In this document: one piece after another, positions 17,503-26,718 of the stretch
Layout: each line of letters starts with the position of its first letter
How positions within the stretch are numbered: the stretch's first letter is position 1
Assembly (NCBI GenBank): GCA_028112705.1
Contig: JAOGYN010000011.1
Coordinates: 4,059-68,058, forward strand
DNA: 64,000 nucleotides
DNA from: GCA-002712045 sp028112705
GTDB taxonomy: Bacteria > Pseudomonadota > Alphaproteobacteria > Rhodobacterales > Rhodobacteraceae
Reading direction: 5' to 3'
Translations under genes and position numbers: made by a program
Notes under the pieces: model-generated
What the model was told of the DNA's origin: nothing
The model's input: the letters and a program-made list of their open reading frames with translations, nothing else
The model's database searches: none

Positions 17503-18063
17503 CTACCAAGATGAATTTGGTTGTGTTAAAAATAATTTTTCTTCTTTAGTGCTTTTTCTTTCCAATATTTTATTTCTGTGGGGATAACGCCCAAAGTTAT
17601 TAATTGCTTTTGTGTGATCATCCCAGCTTTGTTTTATTTGATCGTAGTTAGCCTCTTGTTTTAGATATTTTTCACAGTTTTTGTGGGCAATCTTATGATC
17701 GTTAATGTTTTCGCTATGTAGTAAAGGAATTAAAGAAAAGAAAATTTCATTACTTGAAAAATTTGAAAAATAATTCTGCTTGATGGCATGCTGTGCTAAG
17801 CTTTGAGCTTTTTTATCCTGAGCAAATGCCTTTGCTGTATCTCGAAACATATTTCTAGAGAATTGATCTAATAAAATAATAAGTGCAAGACAGTTTTTCG
17901 GATGATTAACCCAGTTATCATAATTACCTTTACAAGCGTTATCATAATCATTGAGAAATTGATTTGTTATTGCATTATCAAAATTTAGATCTTTTTTGAA
18001 CCAATCTTCTTCTGCACATTTAACAAACCAAAAGTTATTTATGCGTGCGGCCGGTTGTGACAT
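17503..18063 (-). CDS. DUF924-family protein
   Basis: A 186-residue soluble alpha-helical protein of the DUF924 family (TPR-like fold, no settled function). Family landmarks are INNFWF at the start, then NCLALIILLDQFSRNMFRDTAKAFAQD and NNFGRYPHRNKILERKSTKEE near the end. ATG 18063 is preceded by AAGGA on the minus strand. It lies 41 bp after the RidA gene of the 2-aminobenzoate operon on the same strand and could be read through from it, though the family is not known to be tied to that pathway. Confidence 0.8.
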   Translation of the reverse strand: MSQPAARINNFWFVKCAEEDWFKKDLNFDNAITNQFLNDYDNACKGNYDNWVNHPKNCLALIILLDQFSRNMFRDTAKAFAQDKKAQSLAQHAIKQNYFSNFSSNEIFFSLIPLLHSENINDHKIAHKNCEKYLKQEANYDQIKQSWDDHTKAINNFGRYPHRNKILERKSTKEEKLFLTQPNSSW

Positions 18064-18104
18064 CGTAAATCCTTAAAGCATTATTTGATAGTAAGATTTA
18101 AGTA

Positions 18105-18503
18105 TTAATTGGGAATAATCGCTGTGGCTTCTATTTCAATTAATGCCTCATCCTCGACTAATGCACTAACGACTACCATGGTCATAGCTGGAAAATGATT
18201 ACCTAGAATTTTTCGATAAACCTCTCCGACTTTTTTTTGATTTGATACATATTCTGCCTTATCTGTAACGTACCATGTTAGTCTCGTAAGATCAGTAATT
18301 TTTCCTCCAGCTTCATTAACTATTACTGAAATATTTTTTAAAGTCTGTTCCATTTGCCCTAAAAAATCTTTTGAAATAAATTCTTGATTTTCATTCCAAC
18401 CGATTTGACCTGCAATATTTAATGTAAGACCTTCTGAGAGAATTGCATTTGCATAGCCCCTCGCTGGTTTCCAGCCTTTAGGGTTTATTTTCTTATGAGA
18501 CAT
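18105..18503 (-). CDS. RidA-family protein of the 2-aminobenzoate operon
   Basis: A 132-residue Rid protein. NPKGWKPARGYANAIL and LNIAGQIGWNENQEF form the N-terminal half; GEVYRKILGNHFPAMTMVVVSALV and ALIEIEATAIIPN complete the fold. Like others in aerobic 2-aminobenzoyl-CoA clusters, it probably hydrolyses an enamine/imine produced after the ring has been hydroxylated and reduced. The start overlaps the end of the CoA-ligase gene by 11 nt. It is distinct from the RidA protein at 15652, and the two are not close paralogues by eye. Confidence 0.85.
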   Translation of the reverse strand: MSHKKINPKGWKPARGYANAILSEGLTLNIAGQIGWNENQEFISKDFLGQMEQTLKNISVIVNEAGGKITDLTRLTWYVTDKAEYVSNQKKVGEVYRKILGNHFPAMTMVVVSALVEDEALIEIEATAIIPN

Positions 18504-20139
18504 TTTTTATTTCCATATTTTGTTGGTTTCGTAATAAAAATCTTTGTATTTTTCCAGTTTGTGTTTTTGGCAATGAGTTCTTAAAAATAATTGATCGGGG
18601 GTACTTAAAAGGTGCAATTTTTGCTTTTACATAGTCTTGTAGTTCAATCTTTAATTCATTACTTTCTGTTGAATCTTCGGTAAGAACTATGTGTGCTTGA
18701 ACGATGGCGCCACGGTTATCATCAGGAGTGCCAATTACCGCGCATTCCAATACTTGTTTATGAGATAATAGAGCTGCTTCTACTTCGGGTCCCGCAATAT
18801 TATAACCAGCAGAGATTATCATATCATCATTTCTTGCAGCAAAGAAAAAATATCCATTCTTATCTTGCGAAAAACTATCACCAGTTATATTCCACCCGTT
18901 TTGCACGTAATTCTTTTGCCGATCGTCTGATAAGTAGCGACAACCTGTCGGTCCACGCACTGCTAACCGACCAACTTCACCAATGTTCAATTCATTCATA
19001 TGGTCATCTACAATTTTTGCTTCATAACCTCTTATTGGTTTACCAGTGCAACCTGCTTTATGATCATCAAATCGATTTGAGATGAAAATATGCAACATTT
19101 CAGTTGCCCCAATCCCATCAAGCATTGGTTTACCAGTTTTCTGTAGCCATTTATCGTAAACCGGTGCTGGAAGGGTTTCTCCAGCAGATACAGCAGCTCT
19201 AAGTGAGGATAAATCGGCTCCTTCATCCATTGCTGCCAACATCATATTATATGCTGTGGGCGCTGTAAAACAAACCGTCGCTTTGTACTTTTCAATAATT
19301 TCAATCATATTAGGTGGAGATGCATTTTCGAGAAGGGTTGCTGCAGCACCAAAACGAAGTGGGAAAATTGCTAAACCGCCTAATCCAAACGTAAAGGCTA
19401 AAGGAGGTGAGCCAATAAAAATATCATTTTCTTGCACATTTAAGATCTCTTTTGCGTAACCATCAGCAATAATTAGTAAATCTCTATGGAAATGCATTGT
19501 AGCTTTTGGTGAACCCGTCGTACCAGATGTGAATCCTAATAAAGCAACATCATCACGAGTAGTTTTGATAGTCTCAAATTTAATTGATTTTTCTAAAGCT
19601 ACTTCATCCAATTCACTAACGTGATTTGCTGTGCCATCAAAAGGTACCACATATTTCAAGGCTGAACTCTTTTCAAAGCACTTTTCCATCTCCTCCATAA
19701 GTCGAGAATCGCACAGGACATGGGTAATTTCAGCTTTATTAATAATTTCTACAAGTTCTTTTTCTCGCAACAATGGCATAGTATTCACAACTACCGCCCC
19801 TGCTTTTGTTGCTGCTAACCAGCAAGCAACCATAGCCGGATTGTTGGCTGACCGTATAAGAACCCGGTTTCCTGGCTGCACTCCATAATTCTCGACTAAA
19901 GCGTTCGCTAATCGATTTGTCCAATCACTTAATTCTTTGTAAGTTCGTCGCCTGCCGTTTCCTATTAGCGCAATATTGTCTCCATATCCTTGTAATACCA
20001 TTTTATCTGTTAGCTCAAAGCCAACATTTAAAATTTCGGGGTATTCATAACCATTTAGTATATATTCAGGTTGCATTGCTTCTTGCGGTAAATTGTTTCT
20101 AGCAAATTGATCTATATGAGCGGATGGAGTTAAAGTCAT
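18493..20139 (-). CDS. 2-aminobenzoate-CoA ligase (AMP-forming)
   Basis: A 548-residue acyl-adenylate-forming enzyme of the benzoate/2-aminobenzoate-CoA ligase group. The ATP loop is GFTSGTTGSPKATMHFHRD (about residues 205-223). Further motifs are DGIGATEMLHIFISN, the adenylation-domain hinge with DDMIISAGYNIAGPEVE, and the C-terminal catalytic lysine in PKTQTGKIQRF. It should activate anthranilate to 2-aminobenzoyl-CoA, the first step of the pathway completed by the monooxygenase/reductase at 22545. It overlaps the acyl-CoA dehydrogenase gene by 4 nt. Specificity for 2-aminobenzoate over benzoate rests mainly on the operon. Confidence 0.88.
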   Translation of the reverse strand: MTLTPSAHIDQFARNNLPQEAMQPEYILNGYEYPEILNVGFELTDKMVLQGYGDNIALIGNGRRRTYKELSDWTNRLANALVENYGVQPGNRVLIRSANNPAMVACWLAATKAGAVVVNTMPLLREKELVEIINKAEITHVLCDSRLMEEMEKCFEKSSALKYVVPFDGTANHVSELDEVALEKSIKFETIKTTRDDVALLGFTSGTTGSPKATMHFHRDLLIIADGYAKEILNVQENDIFIGSPPLAFTFGLGGLAIFPLRFGAAATLLENASPPNMIEIIEKYKATVCFTAPTAYNMMLAAMDEGADLSSLRAAVSAGETLPAPVYDKWLQKTGKPMLDGIGATEMLHIFISNRFDDHKAGCTGKPIRGYEAKIVDDHMNELNIGEVGRLAVRGPTGCRYLSDDRQKNYVQNGWNITGDSFSQDKNGYFFFAARNDDMIISAGYNIAGPEVEAALLSHKQVLECAVIGTPDDNRGAIVQAHIVLTEDSTESNELKIELQDYVKAKIAPFKYPRSIIFKNSLPKTQTGKIQRFLLRNQQNMEIKNVS

Positions 20140-21293
20140 GAACTATGACTTGCTAATGCGTCTCGAGCTATGATTATTTTTTGCACATCTGATGCGCCTT
20201 CATAAATTCGTAAGGCCCTTATTTCTCTGTAGAGACTTTCCATAATATGACCTTTTCGCACACCATCTCCTCCATGTATCTGAACCGCTTTATCAATTAC
20301 CAACTGTGCATGATCTGTAGCGTATAGCTTTGCCATGGCAGCTTCTCTCGTAATTCTTTCTGCACCATTATCTTTTGCCCATGCCGCCCGATAAATGAGC
20401 AGAGCACTAGCGTCGATATCTACAGACATCTCGGCCAAATGACCCTGTACCATTTGTAAACTTCCTAATGGCGCACCAAATAATTCTCTAGATTGTGATC
20501 GTTTTAAGCTTTCATCAAAAGCACGTCTGGCAAAACCAAGTGCGGCTGCTCCTACAGTTGGACGCATATTGTCCAGGGAAGCCATCGCTATTTTAAATCC
20601 TTCTCCTGGTTGTCCAATCATAGAATCTGCTTCTAAAAACAAATTTTCAAACCTTAAGGTAGCCAACGGATGTGCAGAGACTGCCTCAATTCGCTCTGCA
20701 ATAATAAGGCCAGGAGTTTCTGCTGAAACTACAAAAGCTGATAAACCTTTCGCTCCAATGCCTTCACCAGTTCTTGCAAAGACGGTATAAAAATCTGCAA
20801 TTCCACCATTAGATATCCATGTCTTTTCACCGTTTAAAACATATCCATTTCGTTCTTTCTTTGCTTCTAATTCTATGTTTGCCACATCAGAGCCAGACTG
20901 AGGTTCAGTTAAGGCAAATGCAGAAATAGCATCACCTGATTGCACGAGGGGTAACCAGTAATTTCTTTGCTCTGCACTACCAAATAATGAGATTGGCATT
21001 GATCCTAAGCCTTGCATGGCAAATGCAAAGTCTGCTAACCCTTCGTGTCTTGCTAGTGTTTCCCTAATTAAACAAAGAGAGCGGACGTCTACTTTTGGGT
21101 GCTCAGAAGATACTCCAGAATATTTTAGGAATCCCGCTTTTCCCAATTTTGTCACTAAAGATTGGCAAGTGATGTCTGGGTTTTCGTGTGATACATTTTG
21201 CAGATTTTCTAAAGCCCAAGTCTCTAACTTCGAATGTAGAGCTTTATGGCTTTGATCGAGGAAAGGCCAATTTAGGAATGATGTATCTGCCAT
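20136..21293 (-). CDS. Acyl-CoA dehydrogenase
   Basis: A 385-residue FAD-dependent acyl-CoA dehydrogenase. AFALTEPQSGSDVANIE and GEKTWISNGGIADFYTVFARTGE are the two classic signature blocks; VQIHGGDGVRKGHIMESLYREIRALRIYEGASDVQ is the C-terminal FAD/CoA block, with the usual region of the catalytic acid at IYEGAS (about residue 367). It probably oxidises a ring-derived or chain-cleaved acyl-CoA in the 2-aminobenzoate pathway. Its start abuts the stop of the enoyl-CoA hydratase gene and its stop overlaps the ligase start. Confidence 0.9.
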   Translation of the reverse strand: MADTSFLNWPFLDQSHKALHSKLETWALENLQNVSHENPDITCQSLVTKLGKAGFLKYSGVSSEHPKVDVRSLCLIRETLARHEGLADFAFAMQGLGSMPISLFGSAEQRNYWLPLVQSGDAISAFALTEPQSGSDVANIELEAKKERNGYVLNGEKTWISNGGIADFYTVFARTGEGIGAKGLSAFVVSAETPGLIIAERIEAVSAHPLATLRFENLFLEADSMIGQPGEGFKIAMASLDNMRPTVGAAALGFARRAFDESLKRSQSRELFGAPLGSLQMVQGHLAEMSVDIDASALLIYRAAWAKDNGAERITREAAMAKLYATDHAQLVIDKAVQIHGGDGVRKGHIMESLYREIRALRIYEGASDVQKIIIARDALASHSS

Positions 21294-22103
21294 TTAATTT
21301 CCTTTAAAGACTGGTTTTTCTTTTTTTACAAACGCTTTGAAAGCGCGCTCAAAATCACCAGTTTGCATACAGATTGCCTGAGTCTGAGCTTCTGCCTCTA
21401 TTGCCTGTTCGATTGACATAGACCATTCTTGTGCAAGCATAGTTTTTGTCATCATGTGGCCAAAACTTGGGCCTTCTACCAGACGCTCTGCTAATTTAGT
21501 TGCTGCTTTTGCCAATTCTTCTTTTAGCGAGATTGAATTATAAAATCCCCAATTTAAACCTTCATCAGCAGTCATTGCTCTACCAGTAAAAAGTAGTTCT
21601 GCTGCTCTACTTTGACCTATTATTCTTGGCAAGATCGCACAGGCGCCCATATCACAGCCAGCCAGCCCAACTCGGGTGAAAAGAAATGCTGTTTTCGCTT
21701 CAGGGGTGGCTATTCTTAAATCTGATGCCATTGCTATAATCGCTCCTGCTCCAACGCAGACCCCGTCTACCGCTGCTATAATTGGTTTGCCGCAATTGAT
21801 CATGGCTTTAACAAGATCTCCGGTCATTCTTGTAAAATTTAATAACCCTTTCATGTCCATTCCGACTAGAGGCCCTATAATATCGTGAACATCACCTCCA
21901 GAACAAAAATTCCCACCATTTGAGCCAAATACTACAACTTGTATATTGTCCTCATAGACCAATTCGCGGAAATAGTCTCTTAAGGCGGCATAACTTTCAA
22001 AAGTAAGTGGGTTTTTTCGGTCTGCTCCTTTTAAAGAGATATATGCAATTCCATTTTTTACCGAATGTGCAAAATGTTCGGAAGAAAAATTGGTTAAATT
22101 CAT
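21294..22103 (-). CDS. Enoyl-CoA hydratase/isomerase family protein
   Basis: A 269-residue crotonase-fold protein. The oxyanion-hole blocks are VFGSNGGNFCSGGDVHDIIG (about residues 56-75) and AAVDGVCVGAGAIIAMASDLRIA (about 110-132). FLFTRVGLAGCDMGACAILPRIIG follows, the usual crotonase helix region. Gene order suggests a hydratase or ring-opening hydrolase acting on the reduced 2-aminobenzoyl-CoA product. It overlaps the MarR gene by 4 nt. Confidence 0.9.
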   Translation of the reverse strand: MNLTNFSSEHFAHSVKNGIAYISLKGADRKNPLTFESYAALRDYFRELVYEDNIQVVVFGSNGGNFCSGGDVHDIIGPLVGMDMKGLLNFTRMTGDLVKAMINCGKPIIAAVDGVCVGAGAIIAMASDLRIATPEAKTAFLFTRVGLAGCDMGACAILPRIIGQSRAAELLFTGRAMTADEGLNWGFYNSISLKEELAKAATKLAERLVEGPSFGHMMTKTMLAQEWSMSIEQAIEAEAQTQAICMQTGDFERAFKAFVKKEKPVFKGN

Positions 22104-22555
22104 TTTAAATCTCCATTGTCAGTAATAGATGTTAAGAGTTTGGTTATTGTATTTGCTTCTTCTATGGTTATATCACTCAATATTTCATTTATCCAAGATT
22201 CATGTTCCAACGCATACTCTTGGAATTGTTTAGATCCCTTTTTGGTTAATAAAGCTAAATAAGCCCGCCTATCACCTTGAATTGCAGTTCTTTTCACATG
22301 GCCATCTTGAACTAATCTGTCAATAATTCCAGTAATGTTTCCGTTAGATACTTTCAACACCCCTGAAAGTTCACTCATCTTCAAGCCATCTTTTGATCTG
22401 TACAAAGCAGACATCACATCAAACCTTGGAAGGGTAGTTTGATGATCAATTCTAAGACGTTCTCTAACATTCTTTTCTATGAAATTAGATGTTTTTAATA
22501 TCTTTAGCCAAGCCCGAACACGTGTCTTTGCATCATCAGGTGGATTACTTTGCAT
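22100..22555 (-). CDS. MarR-family regulator of the 2-aminobenzoate operon
   Basis: A 151-residue winged-helix regulator. KTSNFIEKNVRERLR begins the dimerisation helix, and LPRFDVMSALYRSKDGLKMSELSGVLKVSNGNITGIIDRLV is the winged helix-turn-helix with recognition helix near residues 68-80. DGHVKRTAIQGDRRAYLALLTKKG is the wing. It is embedded in the operon it presumably controls, overlapping both neighbours by 4 and 11 nt. The likely effector is a CoA thioester such as 2-aminobenzoyl-CoA, by analogy with MarR proteins of aromatic acyl-CoA clusters. Confidence 0.88.
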   Translation of the reverse strand: MQSNPPDDAKTRVRAWLKILKTSNFIEKNVRERLRIDHQTTLPRFDVMSALYRSKDGLKMSELSGVLKVSNGNITGIIDRLVQDGHVKRTAIQGDRRAYLALLTKKGSKQFQEYALEHESWINEILSDITIEEANTITKLLTSITDNGDLK

Positions 22556-24845
22556 TTTTTAAGTTTTCTAATGCTCGGTCAGACAATCTCCAAAGTTGAT
22601 CACGACCAGCTTCGTAAGGGAGAGGCCACTTCATTTCCCGATCACCATTTTCTGCAGCTGTGCGCAATGTCCAATATGGATCAGATAGATGAGGTCGGGC
22701 TAAACAAACCAAATCAGCACGACCTGCCATGAGGATTGAGTTTACATGGTCGGCTTCATAAATATTACCAACTGCCATAGTTTTTATTTTTGCTTCATTT
22801 TTGATCCTATCAGAAAAGGGTGTTTGAAACATTCTTCCATATACTGGAGTTGCATCAATTGATGTCTGCCCAGCAGAAACATCAATAATATCTGCTCCAG
22901 CTTCAGAGAACAATTTTGCAATTTCCACTGATTCTATTGGCGTCACACCATCACTTTCAATCCAATCTGTTGCGGAAATCCTTACTGACATTGGTTTGGT
23001 TTTAGGCCATGCTTTTCTCATCGCTTCAAACACTCTTAAAGGAAAACGCATTCTATTTTTGAGTGATCCTCCATAGCTGTCTTTCCTTATATTTGACTTG
23101 GGGGAAATGAAAGATGATATCAAATACCCATGCGCTGCGTGTAATTCTATCATGTCAAAGTTCGATCGATATGCCATCTTCACAGCAGAAACAAATTGAT
23201 CAATTATTAACTCCATATCACTTTCATTCATTTCTTTTGGAGTTACATTTTCGGGTGACCAAGCAATGGCGGAAGCAGATAAGAGTGGCCAATTATCATT
23301 AGCAAGAGGAGCATCCATCTTCTCCCACCCAAGTTGCGTAGAACCTTTACGACCCGCATGACCAATTTGGCAGCAAATTTTTGCTTCAGTTTCTTCATGT
23401 ACAAATTTTGTTAACCGAGTCCATTGTTCTTCATGTTCTGTCGTATAAAGTCCTGGACATCCTAATGTGATGCGTCCGTCTGCAGAGACACAAGTCATTT
23501 CGGTATAAACTAAACCCGCTCCGCCTTTCGCTCTTTCAGCATAATGGACAAAGTGCCATTCATTTGGGCAACCATCTTTTGCTTTGTATTGTGCCATTGG
23601 GGAAACGACTATTCTATTTTTCAAAGCCATATCGCCCAATTTGAATGGGGCAAACATAGGAGATCTAACTTTTTCTTTTGGATCTTTGCCTGCATGCACC
23701 TGAAACCATTTCTCAGCACTCTCCAGCCAAGAAGGATCTCTTTCTCGGAGGTTTTCATGACTAATTCTTTGAGATCTAGTGAGTAAAGAATAGTTTAGCT
23801 GTACAGGATCTAAATCTAAATATCGTTCCACATCTTCAAACCATTCAACAGAGTTTCTCGCAGCTGATTGTAATCGGTATACTTCTATTTTGCGTTCATT
23901 TTCATATTCTGCAAATGCTGTGCCTACATCGTCTTCATTGGTTAATTTCTCAGCCAAAGAAATAGCGCTTTCTAGTGCCAGCTTTGTTCCTGAACCAATG
24001 GAAAAATGCGCTGTTGCAGACGCATCACCAAGGAGGACTAAATTTTTGTGATACCATTTTTCACAAAGCACTCTTGGAAACCTGATCCAGGCTGATCCAC
24101 GTATGTGCGTAGCATTCGTCATTAACTTATTTTTGCCAAGATGGTCTTTAAAAACGTTTTCGCAAATCTTTATACTTTCATCTTGATTAAGGTTAGCAAA
24201 ATCATACGCATCAAAGGTTTCTTGTGAACATTCCACAATGAAAGTTGCTGTATCATCATCAAATTGATATGCATGTGCCCATAGCCAACCTTTGTCTGTT
24301 TTTTCAAATATAAATGTAAATGCGTCATCAAACTTTTGATGAGTGCCTAGCCATACAAATTGACATGTTCGCATGTCTACATTTGGATTAAACACATTAT
24401 CAAATTCATTCCGTGTTTTTGAATTCAAGCCATCGGCCGCTATTACTATATCATATTCATTCATATACTTTTGTGCTACTTCAGCTTCAGACTCAAAATT
24501 TAAATTTATACCTAATTCGGAGGCTCGTTTTTGTAGGATAACTAATAGTTTTTTTCGCCCAATCCCACAAAATCCATGACCAGTTGACAGCATCTTTTGC
24601 CCTTGATGATGAAGTGCAATATCATCCCAGTATGCAAAATTATCCCTTATATATTTGGCACTAACGGGATCATTACTCTCAAGATTGCTTAGTGTTTCAT
24701 CAGATAAGACAACACCCCAACCGAATGTATCATTGGCCTTATTTCGTTCTATTATTGTAATTTGTGAAGAGGGGACTCTCAATTTTAAGGATATCGCACA
24801 ATATAGACCTGCTGGCCCACCACCAATTATAGCTACGTTAGTCAT
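22545..24845 (-). CDS. 2-aminobenzoyl-CoA monooxygenase/reductase (bifunctional flavoprotein)
   Basis: A 766-residue fusion. The N-terminal half (about 1-370) is a class A flavoprotein monooxygenase with AIIGGGPAGLYCAISL and the FAD-contact segment LVLLGDASATAHFSIGSG. The C-terminal half (about 390-766) is an Old-Yellow-Enzyme domain starting FKLGDMALKNRIVVSPM, with IGHAGRKGS, IELHAAHGYLISSFISP and SYGGSLKNRMRFP. This architecture is that of 2-aminobenzoyl-CoA (or salicylyl-CoA) monooxygenase/reductase, which hydroxylates and then reduces the aromatic CoA thioester. It is the first gene of the operon; the remaining genes match the aerobic anthranilate pathway. Salicylyl-CoA as substrate cannot be excluded from sequence. 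Confidence 0.92.
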   Translation of the reverse strand: MTNVAIIGGGPAGLYCAISLKLRVPSSQITIIERNKANDTFGWGVVLSDETLSNLESNDPVSAKYIRDNFAYWDDIALHHQGQKMLSTGHGFCGIGRKKLLVILQKRASELGINLNFESEAEVAQKYMNEYDIVIAADGLNSKTRNEFDNVFNPNVDMRTCQFVWLGTHQKFDDAFTFIFEKTDKGWLWAHAYQFDDDTATFIVECSQETFDAYDFANLNQDESIKICENVFKDHLGKNKLMTNATHIRGSAWIRFPRVLCEKWYHKNLVLLGDASATAHFSIGSGTKLALESAISLAEKLTNEDDVGTAFAEYENERKIEVYRLQSAARNSVEWFEDVERYLDLDPVQLNYSLLTRSQRISHENLRERDPSWLESAEKWFQVHAGKDPKEKVRSPMFAPFKLGDMALKNRIVVSPMAQYKAKDGCPNEWHFVHYAERAKGGAGLVYTEMTCVSADGRITLGCPGLYTTEHEEQWTRLTKFVHEETEAKICCQIGHAGRKGSTQLGWEKMDAPLANDNWPLLSASAIAWSPENVTPKEMNESDMELIIDQFVSAVKMAYRSNFDMIELHAAHGYLISSFISPKSNIRKDSYGGSLKNRMRFPLRVFEAMRKAWPKTKPMSVRISATDWIESDGVTPIESVEIAKLFSEAGADIIDVSAGQTSIDATPVYGRMFQTPFSDRIKNEAKIKTMAVGNIYEADHVNSILMAGRADLVCLARPHLSDPYWTLRTAAENGDREMKWPLPYEAGRDQLWRLSDRALENLKNAK

Positions 24846-24880
24846 TAAAACCCCATAATTAAATTAACATAGGGTTTAAT
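24844..24880. promoter_or_regulatory. Imperfect inverted repeat at the operon start, possible MarR site
   Basis: ATTAAAACCC (24844-24853) and GGGTTTAAT (24872-24880) form an inverted repeat, with one unpaired A, around an AT-rich centre. It overlaps the start codon and ribosome-site region of the leftward monooxygenase/reductase gene, a position suited to repression by the MarR protein encoded in the operon. Confidence 0.35.
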
Positions 24881-24945
24881 CTATTCATTTTTATATTTAT
24901 TACAAGCTTAAATATTTTAAGCCTAAAATAAATGTTAAGTATGAG

Positions 24946-25866
24946 TTACAACGGGTTCGTTGGGATTTTACGTCTATTATTGGTATATATTGTTAATTCA
25001 GTTAATGAACGATAGCCAACCGCTAAGATCACTACCATACCTCCAATTATTGTCATTAATGTTGGTGTTTCGCTAACAAAAAGCCAAACCCAAATTGGAC
25101 TTAAGGCAAATTCTAATAGCATGAAAAGTGTTAATTCAGCTGCAAAAAGGAATTTTGAAGCAAGAATGAAGGTCACATTAACACAGGTGGATAAAATACC
25201 TCCATACAAGAAACAAAGAAATAAATCTCCAAGGGGTACGTCTAAATTGCCAGGATATGCCACTAAAACCAATGCCATTATAATGAACCCAGAGATCATT
25301 AAAGCGGGTAACATCTCAATATTTCTCTTAAAACGTACTAAAATTGCATAGCTTGCGAAAAAAACTGCACATGTTACTGCCATTATATTTCCATAAAATG
25401 ATCCACTATCAAGGGAATCCATGATCATAATAAATATTCCCAGTGCAGCAAAAATCATTGTATATATTGTCTTCTTATGAAGAGATTCTTTTAATATTAA
25501 CCATGCTAATCCAGCAGTTAAAAAAGGTATTACGCTTAAAGTAAAAGTGGTGGCAGCTACTGTGGTGTTTGTTATTGCTTGCAAAAAGCTTATTCCTGCC
25601 AATGCTAATAAAAGGCCAGCCACTAAGCCAAATATTCCAACTTCTTTTATTTTTGCAAATGAAGATCTACGGTGTCGAAAAACAAGAATTGTAAAAGTAC
25701 CAAGAATAAAAAATATTGAGCGATAAAAGTTTATCTGAAATGCGTCTGCTTCTTGAATTAATCTTATAACTAAGGCACCAAAGCTTATACTAATAGACCC
25801 TATAATCATGAGGACAATAGCTCTGCTTCTGCCTGAATAATCTATTGGTGCAACTTCAACTTGCAT
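24946..25866 (-). CDS. EamA/DMT-superfamily transporter
   Basis: A 306-residue inner-membrane protein with about ten hydrophobic helices in two EamA repeats. SFGALVIRLIQEADAFQINFYRSIFFILGTF is the first repeat, and LAWLILKESLHKKTIYTMIFAALGIFIMIM and VWLFVSETPTLMTIIGGMVVILA are the characteristic ends of each repeat. The family exports amino acids and other metabolites. It lies about 80 bp downstream of the 2-aminobenzoate operon start on the same strand and has its own upstream space, so it is probably a separate unit. The substrate is unknown. Confidence 0.85.
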   Translation of the reverse strand: MQVEVAPIDYSGRSRAIVLMIIGSISISFGALVIRLIQEADAFQINFYRSIFFILGTFTILVFRHRRSSFAKIKEVGIFGLVAGLLLALAGISFLQAITNTTVAATTFTLSVIPFLTAGLAWLILKESLHKKTIYTMIFAALGIFIMIMDSLDSGSFYGNIMAVTCAVFFASYAILVRFKRNIEMLPALMISGFIIMALVLVAYPGNLDVPLGDLFLCFLYGGILSTCVNVTFILASKFLFAAELTLFMLLEFALSPIWVWLFVSETPTLMTIIGGMVVILAVGYRSLTELTIYTNNRRKIPTNPL

Positions 25867-25966
25867 CGCAAACCTTAAGGGTTGAAATTAATATATAATT
25901 ATATTTTAAAAGTTTATTGATCTTTTTTTTTCAGGATACAAGATGAATTTAATTTAAAGTCTTAAT

Positions 25967-26659
25967 TTAAAAATTCTCGACCCATGGCCTTAGCTCAGTT
26001 TCCCAGGCCCATGCACTTTTGTGCTGGTTGTGAAATTGAAGATATGTCTCAGCGATAGCATCTGGATCCAACATATTGTCCTCACCATTTCCCACACGTT
26101 CTAACCGGTTATTTGATCGAATGCCGCCATCTATAACAAAATGCGCAATATGTATATTTTTAGGGTGAAGTTCACGAGCCAATGATTGGGCTAATCCCCT
26201 TAATGCAAATTTCCCCATGGCAAAAACTGATGAGTTCGCATAGCCTTTTATACCTGCAGAAGCTCCAGTAAAAAATATGCTTCCACTTCCTTTTATTAAC
26301 ATCCGTTGGGTTGCTTGTTGGGCCACTAGAAATGCTCCAAAACTAGTGATTTCTAATGCTTTTTTAGTTGCCTGAGGATCTAGTTCTTGAATTGGCCCTC
26401 TAATTCGAGTGGAGGGATTGTAAACCACGAGGTCAGGCGTCCCCATCTCCTTATCAATTGCTGAAAACAATTTTCTGACACTGTCTATATCACTTGCGTC
26501 ACAAGGGTGAAGTGATGCATTGGTTTCCTCAGATAAACTTTCCAATTTTTCGATATTTCGTGCAGCCAAAGCAACTTTCATGCCTTGGCTTTTGCAGAGG
26601 CGTGATAATGATGCACTTAGTCCAGGCCCCGCTCCAATAATTAATGCAGTTTTTTTCAT
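25967..26659 (-). CDS. SDR-family oxidoreductase lacking the catalytic tyrosine
   Basis: A 230-residue short-chain dehydrogenase/reductase. ALIIGAGPGLSASLSRL is the nucleotide-binding motif and GSIFFTGASAG carries the catalytic serine strand. The usual YxxxK is FAMGK (in SSVFAMGKFALRGL), so Phe replaces the proton-donating Tyr while Lys remains. I recall a subgroup of short SDR proteins with the same FAMGKFALRG and HFVIDGGIRS blocks, so this appears a family trait rather than decay. Activity as a normal alcohol dehydrogenase is doubtful. AGGAAA precedes ATG 26659. Confidence 0.8.
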   Translation of the reverse strand: MKKTALIIGAGPGLSASLSRLCKSQGMKVALAARNIEKLESLSEETNASLHPCDASDIDSVRKLFSAIDKEMGTPDLVVYNPSTRIRGPIQELDPQATKKALEITSFGAFLVAQQATQRMLIKGSGSIFFTGASAGIKGYANSSVFAMGKFALRGLAQSLARELHPKNIHIAHFVIDGGIRSNNRLERVGNGEDNMLDPDAIAETYLQFHNQHKSAWAWETELRPWVENF

Positions 26660-26718
26660 AATATTTTCCTAATTCCATAATTAATAAAATTGTTTAATTT
26701 TAGAAAATAACTTTCAAA

